Assembly (NCBI RefSeq): GCF_024752305.1
Contig: NZ_JANTHX010000004.1
Coordinates: 62,001 to 126,000, forward strand
Direction: 5' to 3'
Length of the DNA stretch: 64,000 bases
Source: Protaetiibacter mangrovi
GTDB taxonomy: Bacteria; Actinomycetota; Actinomycetes; Actinomycetales; Microbacteriaceae
Shown here one piece after another: positions 51,329 to 59,978 of the stretch. A program made the translations under genes and the position numbers. The first letter of the stretch is position 1. Each line of letters starts with the position of its first letter. The notes beneath the pieces are model-generated. The model had not been told where the DNA came from. It saw nothing but the letters and a program-made list of their open reading frames with translations, and ran no database searches.

Positions 51329-53440
51329 ATGACGCGCACCGAAGCCGGCCCGGAAGTCCACGAGACGCAGAGCCACGAGACCGATCTGCCCGACGACGTG
51401 AGCACCCCGCGCGACGCGGCCACCGCATCCGCAGCTCTGCAGGTCGACGTCGCCTGGCTCGGCGAGCACCTGCTGGGCCGTTGGGCCGAGGACCGCAAGG
51501 TGTCGCGGGCCCTCGTCTCCCGTCCCGAGTTCTGGTTCCAGGGCGACCTGTCGCTCGCCGAGCACCGCGAGCGCGTGCTCGGCCAGCTGCACACCCTCGT
51601 CTCCGAGGACGCCGTGCACCGCGCGTTCCCGACGCGTTTCGGCGGCCGTGACGACCACGGCGGCAACATCGCCGCCTTCGAGGAGCTCGTGCTCGCCGAC
51701 CCCTCGCTGCAGATCAAGTCGGGCGTGCAGTGGGGGCTGTTCGCGGCCGCGATCCTGCACCTCGGCACCGAGTCGCACCACGAGCGTTTCCTGCCCGGCG
51801 CGATGAGCCTCGAGATCCCGGGTGCGTTCGCGATGACCGAGACCGGGCACGGCTCGGATGTCGCCTCGGTCGGCACCACCGCCACCTTCGACGAGCAGGC
51901 GGACGAGTGGGTCATCCACACCCCGTTCCGCGCCGCCTGGAAGGACTATCTCGGCAACGCTGCCCTGCACGGGCGCGCGGCGGTCGTGTTCGCGCAGCTC
52001 ATCACGAAGGGCGTGAACTACGGCGTGCACGCCTTCTACGTGCCGATCCGCGACGCGGCGGGCGAGTTCCTGCCGGGCGTCGGCGGCGAGGACGACGGAC
52101 TCAAGGGCGGTCTCAACGGCATCGACAACGGCCGCCTGCACTTCGACCAGGTGCGGGTTCCGCGGGTCAACCTGCTGAACCGCTACGGCGACGTCGACGA
52201 GGCGGGCGACTACAGCTCGCCCATCTCGAGCCCCGGCCGCCGCTTCTTCACGATGCTCGGCACCCTGGTGCAGGGGCGCGTGTCGCTCGACGGGGCGGCG
52301 ACGATCGCCTCCAAGCTCGCGCTGCACATCGCGATCACCTACGGCACCCAGCGTCGCCAGTTCACCGGGGGCACGAGCGACGAGGAGGTGCTGCTCGACT
52401 ACCAGCGCCACCAGCGCCGCCTGTTGCCGCGCCTCGCCCAGACCTACGCGATGTCGTTCGCACACGAGGAGTTCCTCGACATCTTCGACCGCGTGTTCTC
52501 GGGGCTGGAGGACACCCCCTCCACCCGCGAGGACCTCGAGACGATCGCCGCGGCCCTGAAGCCCCTGTCGACGTGGGGAGCGCTCGACATCCTGCAGGAG
52601 GCGCGGGAGGCGTGCGGCGGGTCCGGCTTCCTCGCGGTCAACCGGCTCACGCAGCTGCGCGCCGACCTCGACATCTACGCGACCTTCGAGGGCGACAACA
52701 ACGTGCTGCTGCAGCTCGTCGCGAAGCGCCTGCTCACCGACTACGCGCGCAAGTTCAAGGGCGCGGATGCCGGGGCCATGGCCCAGTACGTCGCCGGCCA
52801 GGTGGGCGACGCCGCCGTCAACCGCACGGGGCTCCGCCGTCTCGGCCAGTCGATCGCCGACTTCGGCTCGACGGCGCGCTCCGTCGGCTTCGTGCGCGAC
52901 GAGGACTCGCAGCGCCAGCTGCTGACGGACCGGGTTCACACGGCGGTCGCCGAGCTCGCCGCGAAGCTGCGTCCCGCATCCAAGCTGTCGCCCGTCGACG
53001 CGGCGGCGCTCTTCAACCGCCACCAGAACGACCTGATCCTCGCGGCCCGCGCGCACGGCGAGCTGCTGCAGTGGGAGGCGTTCACGCGGGCGCTCGCCAA
53101 GGTGCCGGAGGGCGACACCAAGCAGGTTCTCACCTGGCTGCGCGACCTGTTCGGGCTCGGCCTCATCGAGAAGGACGCGGCCTGGTACCTCGTGCACGGC
53201 CGCCTCTCGGCCCAGCGCGCCGCCGCGATCACCGCGTACATCGACGACCGCCTGCTGCCGCGCATCCGCGAGCACGCGCTCGACCTGGTGGGTGCGTTCG
53301 GGCTCACGCCGGAGCTCGTGCGGGCGCCGATCGCGTCGGGTGCCGAGCAGGAGCGCCAGGACGAGGCGCGCGCCTACTACGCCGCGCTCCGCGCGTCCGG
53401 CGAGGCGCCCGTCGACGAGAAGAGCCTGCGCACGCGCTGA
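51329..53440 (+). CDS. Acyl-CoA oxidase/dehydrogenase family protein
   Basis: This 703-residue flavoprotein has the length of acyl-CoA oxidases rather than dehydrogenases. GAFAMTETGHGSDVASVGT (FAD-binding region) and GGLNGIDNGRLHFDQVRVPR lie in the middle beta domain. EACGGSGFLAVNRL with DIYATFEGDNNVLLQLVAKR is in the C-terminal helical domain, including the base in the TFEGDN motif. It would oxidise acyl-CoA to enoyl-CoA, with oxygen if it is a true oxidase. The ATG at 51329 has TTGGAGGA upstream, so a TTG twelve bases earlier is rejected. No other beta-oxidation gene is next to it. Confidence 0.92.
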   Translation: MTRTEAGPEVHETQSHETDLPDDVSTPRDAATASAALQVDVAWLGEHLLGRWAEDRKVSRALVSRPEFWFQGDLSLAEHRERVLGQLHTLVSEDAVHRAFPTRFGGRDDHGGNIAAFEELVLADPSLQIKSGVQWGLFAAAILHLGTESHHERFLPGAMSLEIPGAFAMTETGHGSDVASVGTTATFDEQADEWVIHTPFRAAWKDYLGNAALHGRAAVVFAQLITKGVNYGVHAFYVPIRDAAGEFLPGVGGEDDGLKGGLNGIDNGRLHFDQVRVPRVNLLNRYGDVDEAGDYSSPISSPGRRFFTMLGTLVQGRVSLDGAATIASKLALHIAITYGTQRRQFTGGTSDEEVLLDYQRHQRRLLPRLAQTYAMSFAHEEFLDIFDRVFSGLEDTPSTREDLETIAAALKPLSTWGALDILQEAREACGGSGFLAVNRLTQLRADLDIYATFEGDNNVLLQLVAKRLLTDYARKFKGADAGAMAQYVAGQVGDAAVNRTGLRRLGQSIADFGSTARSVGFVRDEDSQRQLLTDRVHTAVAELAAKLRPASKLSPVDAAALFNRHQNDLILAARAHGELLQWEAFTRALAKVPEGDTKQVLTWLRDLFGLGLIEKDAAWYLVHGRLSAQRAAAITAYIDDRLLPRIREHALDLVGAFGLTPELVRAPIASGAEQERQDEARAYYAALRASGEAPVDEKSLRTR

Positions 53441-53479
53441 TCCCCCACCCGCGCGCCGTGCTATACACGGGGGACCACC

Positions 53480-56071
53480 ATGGGATCCCGAACAGCGCAG
53501 CGCGACTGGCCGCTGCTGAGCCGCGCCCGCGAGCGCGACGAGCTCGCCGCCGCCGTCGATCGGGCCCCGGTCCGGGCGCGGATCGTCACGGGTGCGCCGG
53601 GCGTCGGCAAGACGGTGCTCGCCGGCGCAGCGGCGGCGCGCACGGGACGCGACGTCGTCCGCGTGATCGCACAGCCCGAGCTGGCGGCCATCCCGCTCGC
53701 CGCGTTCGCGCCCGCGCTCGCCCAGCTGGGGGTGTCGCACGACCCGGCGCGTGCGGTGCCCGAGCTGCTCGCGCGCGTGGGCCGGAACGCCGGGCGCCAC
53801 CTGATGCTCGTCGACGACGCTCCCTGGCTCGACGAGGTGTCGGCGGCCGCGGTGCATCAGCTGGTCCGCGGTTTCGGCGTGCCCGCGATCGTCACGGCCC
53901 GCCTCGGGGAGCCGCTGCCCGCCCCGCTCGCCCGGCTCGTCGACGACGGGGTCGCCGAGGTGCGACTGCTCGGCGGGCTCGGCGAGGACGAGGTGGCGAG
54001 GGTGCTCGAGGAGCGCTTCGGCGTGCCCGTCCGTCACGAGCATGTGGCGCGCCTCGCGGCGCGGACCGACGGGAACCCGCTCTTCCTCCGGATGCTGGTC
54101 GAGGCGGCTGTCCGTCGCGGCGACGTGGAGGTCCAGGCGGGGCTCGTCGAGATCGCCGACGGCGGCACACCGGCCGGCCTGCTCGACACCATCGCCGCCC
54201 GCATCGACGGGCTGGACGCCGCCCAACGCCGGCAGCTGCACCTCATCGCGCTCACCCAGCCGGCCGAGCGCGACCTCGTCGACCGGGACGACCGCGACGC
54301 TCGGGTCACCGAGCGGTTGATCGCCGGCGGTGCCGTCGTCGAGGAGGACACCACCGGACGCCTGCGGATCGCCCATCCCCTCATCGGCGAGGCGCTCGCC
54401 GATGACGCCGACCGGGCCGACGTGGCGATCGAGGCCGCGACTCGGCTGCGGGAGCACGGACGCCCGCACGAGCGGTTCGCCGCGACGCTGCTCGAGCTCC
54501 GGGCCGGGGCCGAGCCCCCGCCCTCCGATGTCGTGTGGGCGGCGGGGTACGCGTACGGCATCGGCGACCTCGGTACGGCCATCGCGCTCGCGGCGGAGGC
54601 GCTGGGTCGTGGCGACGCGCTGGACCCCGCCGACCGCTTCGCCGCGGCTCTGACATCGGCATCCGCGCGATCCGTGCGCGGCGAACTCGACGCGGCGGAG
54701 GCGGACTTCGCGGTCGCCGCCGCCCAGGCGCGGACGGTGGGCGAACGCGCTGCGCTCGCCGCCCGGCACGGCGAGCACCTGGCGTATCGACGCTTCGACG
54801 TCGCGGCGGCGATCGCGCAGGCGGAGGCCGTGCAGCGGCGCGCCTCGGGTGACGGCGCGGCGGGGCTCGACGCCGATCTGCGGCTCTGGCGGGCGATCCT
54901 CGGGCAGGTGCACGAGACGACCGCCGGTCCCGCCGATGCCGAACTGCCGCCGGAGGTCGCGGTGCGCGGTGCGATGGCCGCGATCATGACCGAGTCGATG
55001 GGCGGTCGCGCGGATGCCGCCCACGAGGCCGCGGCGGCGCTCACGCGGGTGCAGGAGCGGATGGGCGTGCTCGACCCGGCGGCGGCGGCGATGCTCGGCT
55101 TCAACGAGTACATCCATCTGCTCTCGCTCGGCGAGCACGAGCGCGCCCTCGAGTACGCCGAAGCCCGACGACCCGACGCCGGGGACGGCGTGGGGCTGTG
55201 GACCTGTGTGGTGGCGGAGCACCTCAACTACAACGGCCGACTCGACGAGGCGCTGCGGGCCACGGCGCTCGCGGTCGATCAGTGCCGCTGGCGCGACGGC
55301 ATGGGCGTGCTCGCGCTCACCCTCGCGCTGCAGGCCGACACCCTGGCCAAGGCGGGCGACGTCGCGGGAGCGCGCGGCATCCTCGACTCCCTGGAGCCCG
55401 CCCAGCGCAGCGAACCGAAGGCGGTCATGATGATCGCCGAGTGCGAGGCGTGGCTCGCGCACGCCGACGGCGACGACGCCCGGGCCGCCGCCATCGTGGA
55501 GAGTGCCGCCGAGGCCGCGGCAGGGGTCGGGTACCTGCTGGTGGCCGCGATCTCGCTGGGGGTCTGCATCCGGCTCGGACGGGTCGAGCGCGCCGCCGCG
55601 ATGCTCGACGACATCTGCGCCCGCGTGCCCGCCGAATTCGGCCTGTACACGGCGCTTCGGGATGTGGCGGTCGCCCTGCGCGATCGCCAGCCCGCCCACA
55701 TCGCACCGGCGGCGATCCGGCTCGGCCGGGCGGGCATGGCGCCCACCGCGCTGGACGCGATCTCGCTCGCCCTCCGGATGCGTCCCGGAGCCGAGGCGCG
55801 CCATCGACTGGAGACCGCGGCGGTGACGCTGTCGATCGGCGTCGACGCCCCGCTCATCCAGCGCCGGGAGGCGCCGCTGTTGAGCGCGCGCCAACTCGAG
55901 ATGGCCCTCGCGGCGGCCGGTCGGGAGCGCAGCAGGGAGATCGCGGAACGGCTCGGGGTGTCGGTGCGCACGGTCGACAACCTGCTGCAGACCGTGTACC
56001 GCAAGCTGGGCGTCTCGTCGCGCGACGAACTGCGCTCGGCTCTCGTCGAGGCGGGCCTCCTGGCGGACTGA
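53480..56071 (+). CDS. LuxR-family ATPase regulator (LAL type)
   Basis: This 863-residue regulator begins WPLLSRARERDELAAAVDRA. A P-loop TGAPGVGKTVLAGAAAAR follows at about residues 37-54, and a Walker-B-like LMLVDDAPWLDEV. A long helical repeat region of TPR type occupies about 270-780. A C-terminal LuxR HTH at about 795-860 has LSARQLEMALAAAGRERSRE and GVSVRTVDNLLQTVYRKLGV. LAL regulators are ATP-driven signal sensors controlling metabolic genes. No target is obvious here. The ATG at 53480 has GGGGGA upstream; it ends 3 nt before the convergent lipoprotein gene. Confidence 0.92.
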   Translation: MGSRTAQRDWPLLSRARERDELAAAVDRAPVRARIVTGAPGVGKTVLAGAAAARTGRDVVRVIAQPELAAIPLAAFAPALAQLGVSHDPARAVPELLARVGRNAGRHLMLVDDAPWLDEVSAAAVHQLVRGFGVPAIVTARLGEPLPAPLARLVDDGVAEVRLLGGLGEDEVARVLEERFGVPVRHEHVARLAARTDGNPLFLRMLVEAAVRRGDVEVQAGLVEIADGGTPAGLLDTIAARIDGLDAAQRRQLHLIALTQPAERDLVDRDDRDARVTERLIAGGAVVEEDTTGRLRIAHPLIGEALADDADRADVAIEAATRLREHGRPHERFAATLLELRAGAEPPPSDVVWAAGYAYGIGDLGTAIALAAEALGRGDALDPADRFAAALTSASARSVRGELDAAEADFAVAAAQARTVGERAALAARHGEHLAYRRFDVAAAIAQAEAVQRRASGDGAAGLDADLRLWRAILGQVHETTAGPADAELPPEVAVRGAMAAIMTESMGGRADAAHEAAAALTRVQERMGVLDPAAAAMLGFNEYIHLLSLGEHERALEYAEARRPDAGDGVGLWTCVVAEHLNYNGRLDEALRATALAVDQCRWRDGMGVLALTLALQADTLAKAGDVAGARGILDSLEPAQRSEPKAVMMIAECEAWLAHADGDDARAAAIVESAAEAAAGVGYLLVAAISLGVCIRLGRVERAAAMLDDICARVPAEFGLYTALRDVAVALRDRQPAHIAPAAIRLGRAGMAPTALDAISLALRMRPGAEARHRLETAAVTLSIGVDAPLIQRREAPLLSARQLEMALAAAGRERSREIAERLGVSVRTVDNLLQTVYRKLGVSSRDELRSALVEAGLLAD

Positions 56072-56074
56072 CGC

Positions 56075-56740
56075 TCAGCCCCGCCGGGTGAAGTCCACGG
56101 TCGCCGTGGTGCCCTCGGCCGAGACCGTGTTGCGCATGAGGTCGCCCACGCAGCGCACCTGCACCTCGCCTGCCCACGGGTCCGCCGTCATCTCGTCCGG
56201 ATCCAGGTGCTGGCTTCCGCCGCCGGCACTGATGGTCACCGTCGACGCCCAGCCCGAGTCGTCGACGGTGGTGAGGGTGTACGTGCCGTCCGTCAGCCCG
56301 TCGCCACCCGACCACCGACCGGTCTCGGCACCGTCGTGGGTGATGACGAGCGTGTACGGCTGTCCGTCCGAGGTGCCGACGACGGTGTACACGACCCGGT
56401 CGGCGGTCATGAGGTAGTCGCCGCCCGCGTTCCAGTCCAGGGTCTGCGTGCCCTCGACGGTCACCGTCGCATCCGGGAAGCCGTCGGCCACGAGCGCGGC
56501 GAGGGCCTGGCTCCACGAGGCGTTGTCGAGCTGCCACCTTCCCATCGGGCAGGCGGCGTCGGCGGCGTTCTGGTCGGTGGACGCGTCGCCCGCGGCATCC
56601 GGGTCGTCTGCGGCCGCCGGCGTGCCGGATGCGGAGGCGCCCCCTCCGGCGCCGCCCGCGAACCAGAACTGCTCGCACGAGGTCAGCGCCAGCAGGGTAG
56701 CCGCGGCCACGGCGACGGTGGTGACGAGGCGCGGGCGCAC
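56075..56740 (-). CDS. Putative lipoprotein, unknown function (third of three)
   Basis: This 221-residue protein has the lipobox LTSC (Cys22) and an Ala/Gly/Asp-rich linker. A beta-rich domain follows, with PMGRWQLDNASWSQALAALV and VEGTQTLDWNAGGDYLMTAD. Typical elements of the domain also include GTYTLTTVDDSGW and VRCVGDLMRNTV. It resembles actinobacterial lipoproteins of unknown role. The GTG at 56740 is 1 nt from the stop of the upstream gene, so it belongs to the operon 57691-56075. Confidence 0.78.
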   Translation of the reverse strand: MRPRLVTTVAVAAATLLALTSCEQFWFAGGAGGGASASGTPAAADDPDAAGDASTDQNAADAACPMGRWQLDNASWSQALAALVADGFPDATVTVEGTQTLDWNAGGDYLMTADRVVYTVVGTSDGQPYTLVITHDGAETGRWSGGDGLTDGTYTLTTVDDSGWASTVTISAGGGSQHLDPDEMTADPWAGEVQVRCVGDLMRNTVSAEGTTATVDFTRRG

Positions 56741-56741
56741 G

Positions 56742-57221
56742 CTAGATCCGCTCCAGGTTGTAGCTGAGCTGGGGCTCGTCGGTGTCGGCCTTCGTGAGCA
56801 CGACGTTCGCGCGGATCGTCGGGCCCTCCGTGAACCAGGTCTCGCCGGTGCCGCCGGGGTGCTCGGTGTACTGGGTCTGCACGTAGCCGAGGCTGAGCAG
56901 CTCGTCGACGAGCGCCTCTGCGGCACCGGCGTCGCGCAGACCGAACTGCAGCTGCACGCCCAGGTCGTACGGCGCCGCCCAGAGGTAGTCGCCTTCCGGC
57001 ATCGGCAGGTCGGCGGGCGCCCAGTCGGGCACCTGGCTCGCATCGACAGGGGTGAACGGTCCCCCCGCGGCAGGCTCACCCTGTGCCGGCTCCCCTGCCG
57101 CCGGGGCTTCGTCGACCGTGGTGGTGTCGTCGACGATCGGCTCCGCGGGTGCGGATGCCGCGCATCCCGTGAGCGCGAGGCCCGCGGCGAGAACGGTGGC
57201 CGCCAGCGTGCGGCGGCTCAT
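56742..57221 (-). CDS. Putative lipoprotein, unknown function (second of three)
   Basis: This 159-residue protein has the lipobox LTGC (Cys20) and an acidic, proline-rich linker. A small domain has DWAPADLPMPEGDYLWAAPY and DAGAAEALVDELLSLGYVQ. The segment DLPMPEGDY recalls ELPLPDGTL of the upstream gene, so the two share a domain. The ATG at 57221 overlaps the TGA of the upstream gene (ATGA), so translation is coupled. The role is not known. Confidence 0.8.
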   Translation of the reverse strand: MSRRTLAATVLAAGLALTGCAASAPAEPIVDDTTTVDEAPAAGEPAQGEPAAGGPFTPVDASQVPDWAPADLPMPEGDYLWAAPYDLGVQLQFGLRDAGAAEALVDELLSLGYVQTQYTEHPGGTGETWFTEGPTIRANVVLTKADTDEPQLSYNLERI

Positions 57222-57691
57222 CGAGCGGCCACCGCGTAGAACATGCCCGCACCGGACTCTCCGGAGCCCCACAGTCCGGTCACGACCCACTGGTCGCTCT
57301 GATATGTGAACTGGCAGGCGTCGGCGGTCTGCGTCAACGCGAGCTGCTCGAAACCGTTGGCGTCGAGATAGGCCAGGATCTCCTCGGCCGACCCCGCGGA
57401 GACGCCGTCGTAGCTCAGGCTCCACTGGCCCTCGGCGGTGACCGTGCTCAGCAGGGTGCCGTCGGGGAGCGGGAGCTCGCCCGGGAAGTCCGCGGGGAGT
57501 TCCGTCGATCCCCCGACCTGCACGGCGCCGTCGTCGGTCTCGATCGTGAAGCCGCCGTCGCCGTCGGTGTCGATCTGGGTGCCGGTACCGGATTCGATGA
57601 GCTGCTCGATCGGGTTCGCGCAGCCGGTGAGGGCCAGGGCGAGGGGGAGCAGGAGCGTCGCCGCGAGGGCGCCGCGCGTGGTGGTGCGCAT
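57218..57691 (-). CDS. Putative lipoprotein, unknown function (first of three)
   Basis: This 157-residue protein has the lipobox LTGC (Cys24) and a domain with DFPGELPLPDGTLLSTVTAE, SAGSAEEILAYLDANGFEQ and WVVTGLWGSGESGAGMFYAV. It is related to the second protein and probably arose by duplication. GGAGAATCC precedes the ATG at 57691. It is the first gene of a three-lipoprotein operon ending at the convergent LuxR-type gene. The role is unknown. Confidence 0.8.
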   Translation of the reverse strand: MRTTTRGALAATLLLPLALALTGCANPIEQLIESGTGTQIDTDGDGGFTIETDDGAVQVGGSTELPADFPGELPLPDGTLLSTVTAEGQWSLSYDGVSAGSAEEILAYLDANGFEQLALTQTADACQFTYQSDQWVVTGLWGSGESGAGMFYAVAAR

Positions 57692-57767
57692 GGATTCTCC
57701 AGGGGTGGACGGGTGTGTCCGGCCAGTATCGGCGCAGGAGTCGACGGCCGCCCTGAGTAGGGATTGC

Positions 57768-58319
57768 TCAGGCGTCAGGGCGCTCGTCCGCGAGCGCCGC
57801 CAGGTCGTCGAGCAGATCGGCGAGCGCGATCCGCCTGGCGCTGCCGGTGACGGTACGCGGATGCCGGCGCTGCGGCACCTCGGCCGCCGCCGCCGCGATG
57901 TCGTCGAGCGCGTCGAGGCGCGCCTGCTCGACGAGCGCCACCACGGCATCCGGATCCTGCGCCAGCGCACGGAGCCGCTCGGCGAGGGCGTGCTGCACCT
58001 TCCGCCGCCGCTTGAGCTTGGGCACGTCGCGGTTCATGTAGTCCGCGGCGGTCACCGCGCGCAGGTTGCGCCCCTTCGCGTAGTCGATCTCGCGGGTGAG
58101 TCGGGCGGCATGCGCGTCGCTCTCGACGGCGAGCATCTCCAGCTCGCCCCGGACCGCATCCGCGTACCAGTCGGCGTCGTACGCCGCCCCGTCGCGCAGG
58201 GTGCGCATGATCACCACGTTCTTGACGCTCTGCCGCACCCCGGCGCGCGCGACGAGCAGCGCGTCGTCGACGAGCTCGGTGAAGCGCGGGCGCCAGGGGC
58301 GGCGGATGCGGATGGCCAC
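57768..58319 (-). CDS. Helical protein of unknown function (paralogue 1)
   Basis: This 183-residue basic helical protein contains VARAGVRQSVKNVVIMRTLR, DGAAYDADWYADAVRGELEM and RLTREIDYAKGRNLRAV. The protein at 59407-59925 has the same order (AARQAAKNLMLVRALRDAAD, DHDWYMAAVRREFEVLAVEAD), so they are paralogues. No signal peptide is seen. I recall similar proteins in related genomes misannotated as asparagine synthase. The GTG at 58319 is 6 nt after TACCGT. Confidence 0.75.
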   Translation of the reverse strand: MAIRIRRPWRPRFTELVDDALLVARAGVRQSVKNVVIMRTLRDGAAYDADWYADAVRGELEMLAVESDAHAARLTREIDYAKGRNLRAVTAADYMNRDVPKLKRRRKVQHALAERLRALAQDPDAVVALVEQARLDALDDIAAAAAEVPQRRHPRTVTGSARRIALADLLDDLAALADERPDA

Positions 58320-58331
58320 CGGGGAACGGTA
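58320..58331 (-). promoter_or_regulatory. Leaderless promoter of paralogue 1
   Basis: Minus strand: TACCGT (58326-58331), spacer TCCCCG, GTG at 58319. Confidence 0.5.
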
Positions 58332-58461
58332 GCGCGCCCGCCCGGGGATCCGCCCGGCGAGGGCGGGACTACCTCGCGTACAGCGGATACCGAGGTCCGA
58401 CCGAGACGGAGTCCAGGCCGTCTCCCCAGGCTGGGCGTCGACCACCGAGGGGAGACGCACC

Positions 58462-59403
58462 ATGAGACACCATCCGGAACCGGAAGCGACACCCGACGGC
58501 CCGGCCTACCAGGGTCGCCTGCTCGATCGGGTCGACGAGCCCGTCGTCGATCAGGGCGCCCCGTTCGACGTGCGCACCCTGATCACCCGGCGCGGGATGC
58601 TGGCCGTGCTCGGGATCGGGGTGGGTGCGGCGGCGCTCGCCGCGTGCACACCGGAGGGCGCGAGCACGGCCACCACGGGTTCCGCCTCGACGAGCGACGG
58701 CGAGATCCCGGAGGAGACCGCAGGGCCGTACCCGGGCGACGGGTCGAACGGGCCCGACGTGCTCGAGGAGTCGGGGATCGTGCGCAGCGACATCCGCTCG
58801 AGCATCGACGGCGGGGCGACCGCGGTGGGCGTGCCCCTCGTGTTCACGCTCGCGCTCGCCGACATGCTGAACGACGATGCGCCGTTCGAGGGTCTCGCGG
58901 TGTACGTGTGGCACTGCGACGCCCAGGGCGGCTACTCGATGTACTCCGAGGGACTCGAGGACGAGACGTACCTGCGCGGGGTGCAGGTGACGGGCGCCGA
59001 CGGCACGGTCACGTTCACCTCGATCTACCCGGGGTGCTACACGGGTCGCTGGCCGCACATCCACTTCGAGGTGTACCCCGACACCTCGTCGATCGCGGAT
59101 TCCAGCACGGCGATCGCGACCTCGCAACTCGCCTTCCCGCAGGACGCGTGCGAGCTCGTCTACGCCGACGACCGCTACAGCGGGTCGGCGCAGAATCTCG
59201 CCGGGGTCTCGCTCGCGACCGACAACGTGTTCGGCGACGACGGCGGGGCGCTGCAGCTGGCGACGCTCACGGGCGACCCGGCGGCCGGGTACACCGCGAC
59301 GCTTCCCGTGCGCATCGACACCTCGACGGCGGCAGGCGCAGGGATGATGTCGGGTGGCGGCGGGATGCCGGGCGGCGGCCCGAGCGGGCAGCCGCCGCGG
59401 TGA
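58462..59403 (+). CDS. Secreted intradiol-dioxygenase-like lipoprotein
   Basis: This 313-residue protein has twin arginines (residues 43-44 in TRRGML), a hydrophobic stretch and the lipobox LAAC (Cys62), so it may be a Tat- or Sec-exported lipoprotein. The domain matches intradiol ring-cleavage dioxygenases. ETAGPYPGDGSN, AVYVWHCDAQGGYSMYSE (Tyr158) and GCYTGRWPHIHFEVYPD (Tyr193, His199, His201) provide the four expected iron ligands. The spacing from Tyr193 to His199 is short. The C-terminus is Gly/Met rich. Outside-cell aromatic or sugar-like substrates are possible. It stands between two paralogous genes of unknown role. Confidence 0.88.
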   Translation: MRHHPEPEATPDGPAYQGRLLDRVDEPVVDQGAPFDVRTLITRRGMLAVLGIGVGAAALAACTPEGASTATTGSASTSDGEIPEETAGPYPGDGSNGPDVLEESGIVRSDIRSSIDGGATAVGVPLVFTLALADMLNDDAPFEGLAVYVWHCDAQGGYSMYSEGLEDETYLRGVQVTGADGTVTFTSIYPGCYTGRWPHIHFEVYPDTSSIADSSTAIATSQLAFPQDACELVYADDRYSGSAQNLAGVSLATDNVFGDDGGALQLATLTGDPAAGYTATLPVRIDTSTAAGAGMMSGGGGMPGGGPSGQPPR

Positions 59404-59406
59404 TCC

Positions 59407-59925
59407 TCAGTCGGCGTAGTCGCTGAGCTCCTCGCGGAGGGCCTGAAGCGCCTTCGAGCGCGCAACCCCCTTAGCCGGTTTCGTGCGTCCGAGACCGGGG
59501 ACGGCCGCCGTGGTGGCCGTGATCTCGTCGAGCGCCTGGATCCGCGCCTCGTCGATGAGCGTCGCGATCGTCTCGTCGTCGGTGGAGAGCCGCCGCAGCT
59601 CCTCGGCGAGGTCGGTCAGCACCCGAGCGCGCTTCTTGAGTCGCCGGGTGTCGGCCGCGCGGTAGTCGTCGGCGCTGAGCGCGTGCCCGTGCCGGCGCCC
59701 CGCCTTCGCCCGGATGCGCAGCACACGCGCCGCGTTCGCATCCGCCTCCACCGCGAGCACCTCGAACTCGCGGCGCACGGCGGCCATGTACCAGTCGTGG
59801 TCGAAGTCGGCGGCGTCGCGGAGCGCCCGCACGAGCATGAGGTTCTTCGCCGCCTGGCGCGCTGCCGCGACCGAGACGAGGGTCGCGTCGGCGACCATCT
59901 CGGAACGGCGCGGGTGTCGGGGCAT
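59407..59925 (-). CDS. Helical protein of unknown function (paralogue 2)
   Basis: This 172-residue basic helical protein is homologous to the one at 57768-58319. Shared features are the KN.... RALRDAADFDHDWYMAAVRR block and the RRLKKRARVLTDLAEELRRL segment, matching LKRRRKVQHALAERLRAL. No signal peptide is seen. The ATG at 59925 is 7 nt after TAGCGT on the minus strand. Its end is 3 nt from the end of the dioxygenase gene. Paralogues on both sides of the secreted enzyme suggest a local duplication. Confidence 0.75.
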   Translation of the reverse strand: MPRHPRRSEMVADATLVSVAAARQAAKNLMLVRALRDAADFDHDWYMAAVRREFEVLAVEADANAARVLRIRAKAGRRHGHALSADDYRAADTRRLKKRARVLTDLAEELRRLSTDDETIATLIDEARIQALDEITATTAAVPGLGRTKPAKGVARSKALQALREELSDYAD

Positions 59926-59938
59926 CGGCCTCACGCTA
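59926..59938 (-). promoter_or_regulatory. Leaderless promoter of paralogue 2
   Basis: Minus strand: TAGCGT (59933-59938), a 7-nt spacer, ATG at 59925. Confidence 0.45.
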
Positions 59939-59978
59939 GTCGTCGCCGGGGCGGGCGACGAGAGGCGATGGTCCCGCG

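Noticed and set aside
51287-55894. A 1535-codon open frame on the minus strand
   Set aside because: It lies opposite the acyl-CoA oxidase and LuxR genes; low-complexity R/H/E/V pattern typical of shadow frames.
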